Source: Sphagnum magellanicum
Taxonomy: Eukaryota; Streptophyta; Sphagnopsida; Sphagnales; Sphagnaceae
NCBI GenBank assembly: GCA_021904315.1
Contig: CM038918.1
Coordinates: forward strand, 4,045,349 to 4,109,348
Direction: 5' to 3'
Length of the DNA: 64,000 nucleotides
Within the stretch, counting starts at the first letter, position 1. Each line of letters begins with the position of its first letter. This document shows positions 1 through 12,106 of the stretch, one piece after another. Under the pieces are notes generated by a model. The model worked only from the letters and a program-made list of their open reading frames with translations. It was not told where the DNA came from and searched no databases. The translations under genes were made by a program, and so were the position numbers.

Positions 1-918
1 AGAGACATTGCTTCCATGTATCCTTTCTCTTGTCAATATGCAGAGGATCGTGGAAGATCTCTATCTTCTTAGTGGTTTATGCCACTAGGTGCGCGGGCGG
101 ACGCAGAATGCCAATCGTCATAGTCAAGCGGGCGCAGCTCATTTGCTTCCTTGACGAAGCAGTGCTCTCCGCTTGTTCAAACAGGCCGGTTAGAAGCATG
201 AAAGCAAAGCAATCCTGCAAGCTTCTGTGGAAAGCTTGGATAGAAAGGAAAGCTTTTGTCCTGATTCTCGTGGTGAGCAGATTAATTATGCGCCAAGTCG
301 AAGGCATGCTGCAGAGGTAGGTGAGTGAATCCTCGCATCAACAGGAATCGGTAGTCTTGTTTGTCATGATCGCATCCTTTCACGGTTGCAAAATCGACGA
401 ATCAACATCGGCACTCTTGGAAGTTCCAAGCATCTTACTGATTTCAGTGGCGTATCAGATGTCTGCCTTGCAGGATGGTTGCGGGAAGGTCTAGGAGAGA
501 CAAGAGCCGACAAAATCTGGTACCAGACAATTCACCGCTATTGCTCAAACATGAAATCGGCAACATGCTTAGGAGCAGACGCGAAGGATCTTAGCCACGA
601 ACAAGAACAAAACATGTCTCCATTGATCTTCAGAAGGTGCACGACAAAAACCAGTCCGTTATAGTTTGTTTGCTTGACAGTTAGTTAGGGGGGCGGGGGA
701 GCCACGCAGTATGTTGAGACGGACCGCTAGGGTCGCCTCTCTTCCCTTCAACCGATGAGTTCTCTCGTGTTCTTCTGCTTCTGCTGCTGCTTCTGTTTTG
801 TTGCAGGGAATCCTTGAAAACCTAACGCTCTTTAAGCTCGGCCCGGAAAAAGATCGCACTTGACGCACAGCAAGCCCTCTTCCCAAGGCTCAATTGGAGA
901 GAAATCCACCTCTTGATC
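1..918. other. Upstream region of the coiled-coil gene
   Basis: No coding region could be supported here. From about 680 to 900 the sequence becomes GC- and CpG-richer than the rest of the window, with a G-run near 690 and CT-rich stretches near 740-800. That would suit a promoter and 5' leader for the gene whose first ATG is at 919. A possible leader acceptor (TTTTGTTGCAG) ends near 806, so a 5'UTR intron is possible. I saw no convincing TATA box. Confidence 0.35.
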
Positions 919-3900
919 ATGTCCTGTGATGACGACCTCGATGACGACCCTCTCCATTCAGGTGCCTTTGCAGCTTCTTTATAAATCTCTCCTTATTGTC
1001 TTTCTACCACAGATCGGCAATCCATGTTGCAAGCTCTTGCAAGCTCACCAATCTAATAGAGATAAACATGTCAGTCCCACAAAATGCAATTTATGCTTTC
1101 ATAGAATGTGTTGTTTCTGCTTAGACTCATAGGGCAGGAAGACAATCTGCTGCTTGCCAGCTTGTAGTCACTTAGTAACTAATTCGTCCTCTCAAGGAAG
1201 TATTGAGAACAGAGTCCCACAACAATCGTGCTGCTATTGTTGCATCGTTTGCAGAAGATGGATCCGAAGCAGAAACCTCCAGACATACCACATTGATGGA
1301 AACATTGAGTGAGAAGCCAACTGCAAGCTCAATTGCACATTGTAAAAGCTTGGCATCAGCAAGAGCCATCTATGCAGCAGTCCAGAGAGAAATGTTCGAA
1401 GAATGCGAGAGCTTGAATCAAGGTTTCCAACAAAAGCCATTGTCATCTTCTACATCAAATGGGTTGCAATCTAAATCACGTGGAGGAGGAACAACACAAA
1501 GTGAAAGCATCTTTGGATCTGTATCAGTGGCTGACCCCTATTCATATTCTACAAGTATGCAGCAAGCTCGGCGTGCAGTCATTGAAGGAGGTGCTATGTC
1601 AGAGGATAGGTTTCTGGAACTCCAGGCTGAGGTTTTCCGTCTCCGAAGAGAAGCTACACAGAGAGATGAGATGCACAAGCTGTAAATTTGCAAACTTTGA
1701 GCCTTGAATTGTGAAATCTTGCTCTTCATAATTTCACAAATTCCTGAGCAACAATGTGCAAGAAAAGCTACTAGTATTCCTTATGTGGAGACTGGTGTAA
1801 CTGTCTGCAAATGTCAGGTTGACAGCAAGACTGTGTCGGGCAGAGGAAGCAGCGAGGCGGAAGATGAGAGACAACTTGCAGCAGAACTTGAAGCCCTGCA
1901 AACAGAAGACTGATGCAATTGCTGCTATCACTCAGCAGTATTGGGCTGAGCAGGTGAGTGTGACTTGCACCATCACCGTGATTCATCCCATGAATGCTGA
2001 TGACCTCAAGCATCATAGCTCATTGTATTTGTAGTGCAATTTTGTCTGGTCTACTTAAGGTTTTGGATTGTTGCCATTTTTGTGGAGAATCTGTGTAGAG
2101 GATACATGAGCTGGAGGAGAATCTGAGAGAGCGTCAGCGAGAAGTTCAAAGAGCATTGGAGAACAGCAGGGTTTACAAGAGTGAGATTCAAGGCCTCAAG
2201 AGAAGACTGGAAGTCACAATTCGTGCAAGCCGTAGTGAGAAGCCTCTTTGTTTCCGTGATCGCCAATTTGAAAGAGTATATCTCCATTGATCAATCCCAT
2301 TGCCTTGATCCCCCATTCAAATTCCTCAAGTTCAGACAACAGTTTCCCCTTGGCCTTCAAAGCTTCCCCATGACATGTTCGATTGCTTACCATGTGCAGG
2401 ATCTGCGCAACCAAGTAAGCAAACTGGAGGAAGAGAACCACAAGCTTCAGTTCCAGATTGCTAGCCTTGTGCAACTGCCAGCAGCTGACTTGCAACAACT
2501 GCAAACCCTTGAAGTTCCTCCTCTTGCAGGAGGCCCACCCCATGAGGTACATTTAGACTGCAACAAAATTCTGATTTCCAATGTAGAGGCCAAGCTGTCA
2601 TATTTCAATGTGCATCACACTTGATAATTGTACATAAGAAGCTCGGTGAAGTTCATCCTGCATGATTTGATTCAAGCATAGGAGAACCCACACACTACCT
2701 GATGGAAGATGTTGTAGGTTAGGGATGCCACAGATAAAAGCATGGTGTCCAGCAATCCGGTTGCACAAAGCTTGAAAGATGATGAAATTGAGGAATGTCT
2801 CCTCAAGCAAAACCTGGAAGGTGCAAAGGGACCATCAGCTCAGTTTGTAACCACCCAGATGCTGGAGACATGGCAGCGGCTTGAAACCTTGAAGAAGAGG
2901 TATGAGAAGTCCATGGATGAGCTGCAGACTCTGAAGACCAACCATGATAATAACTTGCGCAAGCTGCAAGAGACTTACCGTGAGCTGAATGAGGTTTCCA
3001 AAACCCCTCCTCACCTTGTCTGAGGGGTGATTGATTGTTCATGAAACTCAGAATGCTTGTAAATCCATCTTGGGAAGAACGCTGTACCTTTCTTCCTTGT
3101 TCAAAACTGCAAAATTTGAGGAGTTTTCTGAGACATGGATTGTGCAGGAAAGGCAAAAAACATTACAATTGGAAACAGCAGAGAGGCGCCTGATTGCAGA
3201 GGTTTCTTCTCATCAACAAACAGAGTCTTTGCTCCAGCAAGCACGCCAACACAACCTCCAGGTATGTGCAACAGGAAGTTGCATGCTGATGGTGTTCATA
3301 ACAAATGAGATTCTACGCATGCAAAGACTGTGATTCAGGAATCGATTTCTGAAATGAGGAAGAATTTTTGGATCAATTGCTTGTACAGTTGGAGAGTGAG
3401 AATGCAGAGCTGGTGAGTACTACTCTGATTACCTCAAGTTCACATCTTTCTGAGATGAAAGCACTGCGACTTGAGCTAGCAGAGGAGAGGAAGTTACGGA
3501 AACTTGCTGAAAACAGCACTTCAGAAGCTGTGGCCACAGTAACTGGCTCTTCCCCTCCTCCTACTCCCCATCCTCCTCCTCCTACAGGATATGTGATATG
3601 AAACTCCCAGGAGGACCAATACAAATTTCTGCCCAAGTCTGCAAAAACACCCAATGACAAAGTGCTTTGCAGAAGACTTGGATTGGGAGTAAAGAATTGA
3701 ACTTGCTCAATGACAGAGAATACAATAATAAGCTTAGGATATGAAGGAGAATCTCATTATGCTTCTGTAGATCTGCAAGTTCTACACTACAAGGACTCTT
3801 TTGTCTTCATTTTTAAAATGTATTCAAAGAGTTCTGAAGTGTACAGCAGCTTGCTGTTGAATCCCTCCATCCTCTCTGTAGTTTGCAGTGTGATGCATCA

Positions 3901-4687
3901 CTCGTCAGGTGGCAAGTTTTGTAGTTTGGAGTCATTGAATATGTCTCCAGATTGACAAAGATCGTGAACCCTTTAACCTGGTAGCACTAATTACAGCAGA
4001 CAGCACAAGAATCATCACTGTGAATGCAGTTATCAATTACCTCTTGAGAAAGAAAATCTCTGATATGATTCACAAAAAGGAAGTGGAGATTTTCACCATC
4101 ACGTAACTCTGGAAGTTTCAGCAAGCTGTGATCCTACAATGAGGTTGACTGGTTTTGAAATGAGCAGGCAGAAGAATGCACCTTGAAGATGCAAGCTGAT
4201 CTAGATGCTGCCATAGCCACCACGAACAGTTTCAGTCTCCAGGTGACACCTATCTTCACCAATCCATTCAGTTCACCATCTGTAAATTGCAAGAAACATG
4301 TCTCTGTGAAGCTCATAACAATTGAAATCACATAGTTTCATTGCTATTGCCTGGTTGAACCTGCAGGTTGAAGAGCTTGAGGCCTTCAAAACTAAGCTCC
4401 AACAAGAAATGGCAACCAATAAGGAGTACCAGAAGGTGACACTCCCTTCAAATCCTGATTCCTTCTCTCCAATGCAGATAGATAAAATCAGTCATATTGC
4501 TGTCAAATGCTGTCAGGCTGTGTCAAATCCATTGCCCATCAAACCCCTCCTTAAGAGTTTCACCAATAGGGATCAACTCATCCAGATTGACAATCTGAAG
4601 GTTGGGTCTGGAGGAGGTGGCAGAAGCTAGAGGAGCTGAATGACAAACTGCAGCAAAGTGGACAATATCCGTGTGGAGAATTACCAG
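919..4687 (+). CDS. Many-exon coiled-coil protein gene of unknown family, probably damaged at 3' end
   Basis: Proposed exons: 919-961, 1255-1681, 1818-1953, 2099-about 2215, 2400-2546, 2718-2993, 3148-3261, 3359-3412, an uncertain one from about 3454, 4168-4242, 4367-4435 and 4624-4687. The first exon encodes the acidic start MSCDDDLDDDPLHS, and its join to exon 2 keeps frame. From exon 3 on, most exons are multiples of three with phase-0 borders, and flanking introns show GTGAG/GTATG donors and TGCAG acceptors. The peptides are heptad-rich, for example RIHELEENLRERQREVQ, QVSKLEEENHKLQFQ and VEELEAFKTKLQQEM, so a long rod-like coiled coil is expected. I do not recognise the family; a cytoskeletal or centrosomal/ciliary protein is only a guess. 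The exon 4 donor is unclear. Exon 4624-4687 is 64 nt and loses frame by one base. Coil-like scraps continue to about 5430 with no convincing end, so this may be a decaying copy. Confidence 0.5.
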
Positions 4688-7380
4688 GTCTACCTTCCTG
4701 CCACATTTCTTGACTCTTCTATATACAACAGCCATTGTGGTGAGATAGACTAGAATGTGAAGTATTCCTCATATGCTCTTCACCCCATCTTAGAATCTTG
4801 CAAATTACAGACAAATTACTGAACATTGGCAATGAGTGAGCTCTGAACTATCATCTCAAGGACTGAACAGACTTTGAGAGTCTGATAGTCACTCTGATAT
4901 TGGGATGCAGCAAATTGATGCATGAGGAAGTCTGTTAGTCAGCATGATCTTCCTCCTAAGAGCTCCTTATGATTCTCACATAGCATGCATGAGAAATAAC
5001 AACCATGGATGGCATCAAATGTGGATTTCTTCTCACAAGGATGTGGCATTCAACCTTGGAATATGGAACAGATAGCAGGATGAGGGAATACGACAAAGAG
5101 AACCTCTAGTCCAAAACAGGTGCAGCACAGTGAACTACTGCCCCAACTGGATTGACACTTGCAGCATAAGTTTGTGCAGCATTGAAGATGGCTCAGGGAA
5201 CTCACTATTGTTGTCGACAGATGTCAGAACATTCTCAAAATACTGAGATGATCATATCCGAATGTTTTCCCAAAGCAAAGAACCGTGGGCCAACTTTGCA
5301 CCTGCATGCTGCTGCCTGCTGTGTCATACAGATTGGCAACCAGAGTTCTGATGGAAGACAAATCCAGGAGCTAGAGACAAGCAGGAAGTCAGAGAACCAC
5401 AAGCCAAAAATTGCAGTACTGGAGCCAACAAGTAAAACAATTCCATCATCATGCAGTCATTTGTTAATCACTGTGCACAGCTTGCAGCTTGATACACCTC
5501 TCATGCAAGCAAATGTGCAGTGCATTTTTGTCCTCTTTGAGTTTTTGCCTGATTTCTGCAGCCCATCTAAACAGCGCACACCATCAGTCCCTTCTACCCC
5601 AAGAATTCTCTACTTGTTCACACGAGGTACATAGATACTGAAATTTTGTCTTTCATCATCAGTCCCAGTTGTTCTGCATGTTTGTACAAGTTCAAGGCAT
5701 TGTGGAAAAAGCTCCAATGGGTTTGCTATCTTGTGAGTTCTTCATGGATTTGGGTGTCAATTGCAGCATTCTTGCTGGACATTTCACTGGATAAGGATGC
5801 GCAAGATGCCATGGCAAGGATGTTCAGCTCAGAACAGACAGCATGCATACACTTCTGAATCTTGGGTGAGACTGAGGAGCTTGATCATTGCATCAATGTT
5901 GGTCTTTGCCCGGTACTACATCAGCTTTATTAAGCTGAAAACTACAAAAACTAGGTGCAGTTTAGTGGATACCTGCTTGCTTGTATGCACTGAACATAAC
6001 CATAATTGATCTTTAGAAAAGCCAAAGAGTTTGGATTCTTAATCCTGGATTTAATGCACATAAACAGACTAATATGCTTTGCAAGTCCCTCTCTCTGAGA
6101 TGCACAGTTGTTGGTTGTCATTTGTGGTGAAGTTTAATCTGTGGGAGAGTTTGCAAGGCACTGAGGATGTGGCAAATGATATGCTACAGACAGAGTTGGT
6201 GGTGAGGGAATTGGGCGTGCTGATCAAGGACCCATTGGCAAGCTTCACATAATCATTGAAGGGATCAAAATGCTGCATCAGATTCTAAGCAACCTGGATT
6301 GTTTGCAGCACAAATAGTCCTATTATTGAGTTTTAGTTTTTCATTGTTTGAGGGGTTGTCAGTTTCATTACTTTCTCTGGGATCTTGCAACAAGGGCAGG
6401 GTCTTCCTTCCTCCAGCAAATGCATTGAAATCCCTTTTAATGATACCCTAGTGTATGATGAAATACATTATATGGGAAAGGTAGGTCTCACATTCTTCAA
6501 GGCTCTGCTGCATCCATGAAGCAGCAGAACTGCATCATTTTTTTCACTATGTCGGAAGTTCTGTTATATAGGGGGAACACCCTTAGAAACGATTTACTTA
6601 GGGAAGCTACAGGAAGAATTCGGTTTAAATATACAATGAGAGCTTAGGGAACCATATAGAGGGTTTGACAGACAACAGCTACTTTAACTAACCTAACCCT
6701 AAACCTAAAGGCTCGAAGGCGAAGTCATGGTCTAAAATACAACATTATTAACAACATGTCACTAAAAGCGTCTCCAGAGGTTCTCGGTATGGGAAACTGC
6801 AAACATATTTCTCACATCCAAGTTTAGTTATTTTCTTTTTTCCAACCCCACCCCTATGACTAAAACTGGGACTGCAAATAGGTTAACTGACTACTACTAA
6901 CAGCAACTCACCTGGGACCCAACAAACTTATCTAGCCAATCAACAGAAGGTGTTAAAGCTTTTGCTGTGCCTTTTACCAGCCTCAGCAAATTGTGTAAAA
7001 ATGCTGGGCCAAAACCATTTTACCAAGCCAAACTGGTATGTATTGCTATTGACTTCTCTTCATCCAATTTTAATTTGCACTGTACATACTGAACACTGGC
7101 AGAGTTACTCTTATGTGCCACCCACATGAAACAAGAAGTCATTAGGTATTTATTGCAGAATATTGGTTTTTTTTTTTTTTTTTTTTTGTTTGTTTGTTAT
7201 TTTCTTGTAGTTAGTGTGAATGGGGTTTTAATTTTTTTCATGTTTGAACTCTGAAGAGTTTATAAGGAAAGAGTGTCTTTAGGAGTCTCTTCATATTTTG
7301 TGTGAATAGTTTTATGTGTGTGACTTTGGCAGTTTTTATATTGTTTGAGGTGGATCTTGTACCAAATGACAAAGCAACAT
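4688..7380. other. Spacer with possible decayed 3' exons of the coiled-coil gene
   Basis: Around 5340-5430 one frame reads RQIQELETSRKSENHK and then KIAVLEPTS, which resembles another coiled-coil exon. It has no clear splice borders that join it to the gene. From 5430 to 7150 I see no supportable gene. A run of about 20 T lies at 7168-7187. The stretch 6560-6790 holds scattered AACCTAACCCTAAACC-like motifs. Confidence 0.3.
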
Positions 7381-7386
7381 TTTGAA

Positions 7387-7727
7387 GACTTCATTACTAC
7401 ATACCACATTATATCAAATGCCCATTTGAGTGCAATAGTACGTAAGGCTCCCAAGAAGAAAAGATTAGACATGAGATCACAATCATCAATACTCTTCATG
7501 TTAAGTCATGCTCATGGGTGTAAGTTTGCATCCTAGTTGCAAATAAAGGAATTGTGACAAGATCACAATTACATATCACATTATACCAATTGTCAATTTG
7601 ATGCTTCGAGTTCAATCCTACATAATGCTCTCAAGAGGAAGAAATTAGACATAAGATTATGGTCATCAATGCTTTTCATGTTAAGTCATGCTTGTGCATG
7701 TGAGTTTGCATCCTAGTTGCAAATAAG
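7387..7727. repeat. Imperfect tandem duplication, period 172-180 bp
   Basis: Two copies follow each other. The block ending TTGCATCCTAGTTGCAAATAA recurs at 180-bp spacing (CATGTTAAGTCATGCT near 7497 and 7677). The 5' part (ACATACCACATTATA near 7399, ACATATCACATTATA at 7571) is offset by about 172 bp because of small indels. No coding content was recognised. Confidence 0.7.
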
Positions 7728-8329
7728 ATAATTGTAACTAGATCAAGGATTGAAACTTCAAAAGCTTCAAGGGAAGTTTCAAGTTTGAAGAGGGATATTT
7801 GTTGCTATTGGCTATAGTTTGGTGAAAGCAAGTAAAGTAATGACATTCATTTAGCAAATGTCAATACCATTGCCCGCCTTTGATTCAATAATGACAGAAT
7901 TGGCAAGCTTGGGCTTTAATAAAATCCTAGAGAGGTTAAGGTGTCATCAAAGATTGAAAGAAGTCATAATAGTAATTGTGATGGTCAATCTATCCCCATT
8001 CTTGATTTAGTGAGAACTTGCATGGCGAAAGAAAAAAATTTATCATTGAGGAATTTAGGAATGCTTCTAAAGACTAGAGATTTTTTCAAGTGTCTCATTG
8101 ATTCCTTTCCTACCTATCTATTTGTTCTTCACATTGCTACACACTACCAATGATGATCAAGTATTTTATTTTTTTCTTATGTTTTCTTATGGTTTCTAAT
8201 AATTCATCATTATTTATGTCAATGCCAAATTTAATTTAAATTGATATATATTTCATGAACATGAAAAAACACATGTCAATTTATTTTTCATATCCATGGA
8301 GAGGGAAAAGGAATGAGGTATTTATAAGA

Positions 8330-8640
8330 TGGAGGTAGTTATTAGGAAAAAAGGGAGTTAATTATTAGGAAAATTAGTAAGAAAGGAAGTAGTTATTAGA
8401 AAAGAAATGAGGTAGTTGTTGTTGGAATTGTCTTTATAAATGTTTAGGGACAACCATATGATAATAAAAAAAATTGGAATTTTCTTTAGAAATGTCCCAA
8501 GATAACCATACGATAAGAATTATCATTGGAATTGAATTTTAAAATGTCCAAGGATGACCATACAATAAGAATTGTCCTCGGAATTGTCTAGGGAGGACAA
8601 TACAATAAATTCCAAAAAATTACCTTTATACCAATTCCTC
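8330..8640. repeat. Degenerate short tandem repeats
   Basis: Two related AT-rich families sit side by side. Units like AGTTATTAGGAAA recur from 8335 to 8420. Units of about 60-65 bp containing GATAACCATACGATAAGAAT recur from about 8440 to 8610. The copies are diverged and there is no coding potential. Confidence 0.55.
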
Positions 8641-11600
8641 CAAAAACAAAATTATCATTGAAATTAAAATAGTTTGTTTTCTTTGTTAGTCATGTTGAAA
8701 TCTTTGAAATCATAACACCCCCCACTACAATTTTGGTGTTGTTGGAAAGCCCTTGGTGTTGCATCAAGGTGGTTGCGTATTGTTTAAACCTATGGTGTAA
8801 GAGTTATTGCATATTGAATAATTTTGTCAAAGAAAGTTTGATAAAATAAAAAATAAAAAAATAAATTGGAGTGTGTTCTTGGAAAGCCCTTAGTGAGTGA
8901 ATATGATTTTATAGATGATTCCATAATTTTCAGACCTAAGTTGTGGGAGAAATTGAATTTTTGAATTATTTTTCGTCACTAGAAATTCAATTAAATTACA
9001 AAAGTTAATTTTGAAAGGAGAAATAATTGGGTAACAACTTACACATGGGCCAATGGAGCAAGCCACACTAGTTTCCTTGATTTTCAAATGAAGATTACTT
9101 CCTTATCATTGGATATAATAATTCTCGGCAAGTGGTCATGATACTAGATTATTGAACATGTGGTTCTTGTTTAGACAAATGTTTAGCTTTCATCTAACAA
9201 GGTAGCCACAAAAAATATATACACAAAAAATTCAACTTAATACTTGACTTGCAATCCTCTGGAGAAGAGCACCAATTGATTTTGTCAAAAGCCTTTTTTC
9301 TAGCCTAAAATAATTTGAAGTTGCCAATATTACCAAATGATCCTTCCATTGTTTTTAGTTGTGATGCTTGTCAAGTTGTGAATCACAATGTTCTTCCCTG
9401 TTATTGGATGAAATTTGTTGCTTGCACATACAAAGAATTCTTTGAGTGATAGGTTTAGAAGAACGATTAAATCAACAAAGTGGCTCATTTTCCCAAGAAA
9501 AACTATATCATGGATTATTGAACAAATCAGGAACTTGAACAATACCATACACATGGTGTTGGAAGGACATGTTGAGCTTGGAGTATCATTCTCATATTGA
9601 CATTGAGAAATGGCCAACACAACCTCCAAGCTTTGCATAAGTGAGCAATCCCTCTTCCCAATGTACATTTTCTAATATTAAAATTTGGTGCGAAGGAGTG
9701 ATTTAAGTGGAATATTTGCAATAGAATGAACTAATGGTAAGAGCTTGGAATATGAAATATTGTGTTAGATTCATGAACAATGTTTTGATGGGTTGTAAAC
9801 ATAAGAGTGACCTTGAAATACCGACAAGCCTTGAAAGAGTTGAAGGAGGTTTTGAATGCAATATCAAAAAGCCTTGCATTGAAATCCTCCAAATTTTATA
9901 ATTTTGAACACCCAAGACTCTTGGAAAATCTTAGTTCCAAAAGTGGGTATTCATGTTGAGAGTTGTATTTTCTCCTTTTGAGTGCGAGTCGTACTTTCCT
10001 TGCCTTTGCCAAGTCTCACTTCATCTTGGCCCACTTCCTTTACTCATTCTTGATTTATTTGCATACCCAAGGTTAATGTCATACCAAGTTTCATCCATAT
10101 TTTTAATTTCATCAATATGATTCAACTCCATCCATCCATCATGTATATCCAGTTATGATCCATATGATGAATTTCATTCATATGGACTCATCTAGTTTCA
10201 TGATGCCACCAAGTTTAGCCATTTGAGTTGGCATCCAACCACAACATAACATATGAAATATCTCCATGTCACCATTTTCATCCATGCTGAAAAGTTTTCA
10301 TTTATGCATTCAATCATTCATCATGAATGGTATAAACATGCACTCATATGTCTATATGTATATATGATAAGTATAACAGTTGTCTTTTATATTCACTCTC
10401 TGATTCTTTTAAGTGGATATAAGTTGACATTAAATTGGTGACATGGGCCCATGGAAAAATTATTTTGTCAATACAATAAATCTCCAACATTTGCATAACT
10501 TCCAAACAAATTAATATTTCCTCTTTGCGTTTACTTAGGACACAATTGGTAATAACAATGAAATAGTAGAACAGAGCAAGAAAATTCAATTGGTTGGTTT
10601 ATATGGTTGCTTGGTATTAATCATATTCAAAATCAATATTTCAGAATTTCCATTATCCAACCCCATTTAACCTTCTGTAAAATTGCTAGTTCTTTGCCAA
10701 TTGATTCATGAAAAATTGTTGGTTCTTTGATGGTGTCAAAAAAAATTAAAATAGGAGGTTCTTTGGTCATGAAAGTTCTCAAAAAATCAGAGGTTCTTTG
10801 ATTCCAAAAATTCTGAAATTTTTGGAACCAAAGGTTATTTGCTTTCTAAATTTTTAGAAAAATCAAAGGGTATTATTAAAGATTCAAACAACCACCCAAA
10901 CTTCAAAGTTGTTACTTACACACCTATTTATCAAAAATGTTTTTCTTAAAATGAAAGCCTTGTGAGGAGGTGTGTGTTGAGAATGAAGTAAACTAGACAT
11001 TTTGATCTTGGGGCATTGGTCTCAACTACTAAGGATAATGAAAATCATCTTGAAGTTTATTGGGATCCCAATCAACATTTTGAATCATAGATGAAATTGA
11101 TAGTAACATTTGGCAAGTTGCACTTGAAGGTGACATGGTAATTAATCCCAACATAAACAACACTTTGTAACTGAAATCCTCCCAATTTAGAAACCTTCAA
11201 ATTAATATTCATCGTTCCATACTCAATTTCAAAAACCCAAATTTGTTGTACATGGAATTTCAAACTATTAGTATTGGGTGAATATTTGATTTTTTGAGAA
11301 CTTTCATTTTCAATTTTCTAAGCATTGCAGAATCAACGAACCACCAGTTCCAGCTATTTCACAAAAGAACCTCAAAAGAACCAGCGGTTTCATGAAAGAA
11401 CCAGCAGGGGGTCTGTTCCTGTCTCTGATAACTGCCCAAGACTGCAAATTCCTCAATAGATTAGAAGCAGAATTGTCAGCTACAGTGAATGAAGACAATG
11501 GAAAAGATAGAACCAAACCCACTACCCAGAAGACATTTTCACTCCCATATAACAGAGATTCAAACAATTGACGCACAGAGGTGATAATCAATTCCTTGTA

Positions 11601-12000
11601 CAAGAGGAAGACAGAAGCATTTCAGTCCATTCCTCCCTGCTCTCACCTAGATTTGGCTCACAGGGAGAAATGAGATTGTGAATATTTATGTAAGTACATA
11701 ATTGGACACAAAGGCCATCTGCAGAACACTACTATTGTGTCAAGCACAATACCAACAGTGCAGATGGTGTCTTTGAACCTTGAGAGGTCGTGTACCGTCT
11801 GTTGAGAATTTTCTCCTATTGAAATATCAATATGCACTGATATTCATCTTCTATCTGACTGTTGGGTCCTCCAATTTTTCATGTGGTGTCACTCATAAAG
11901 ATATCTTGGACACCCTCTACAAATGGTTGAGATTTTGAAAAATCTCCATTTTGGGTGTTGTGTTCTGGTGAACAGAAGACAACAAATAGATGGCAATGAG
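8641..12000. other. AT-rich spacer with an inverted repeat pair, no gene seen
   Basis: No gene could be supported. The sequence near 10676-10800 (GGTTCTTTG units, then ATGAAAGTTCTCAAAAAATC) returns in inverted orientation at about 11283-11420 (AAAGAACC units). This brackets about 480 bp and may be the ends of a diverged transposon. The right end is close to the 3' side of CNOT9, so part of 11.4-12.1 kb may be CNOT9 3'UTR or terminator. Confidence 0.35.
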
Positions 12001-12106
12001 TGGTTCAAGGCCTTAAATGCAATTTAGTCAACTGCTGCTCATAATTATTTGCTGGCCAATTTTACCTGAAAACACAGATGAAATGGATTGTTATACAGGG
12101 ATCGGA

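Noticed and set aside
11310..11603. 97-codon minus-strand open frame downstream of CNOT9
   Set aside because: It overlaps the inverted-repeat arm and probable CNOT9 3' flank; no recognisable domain.
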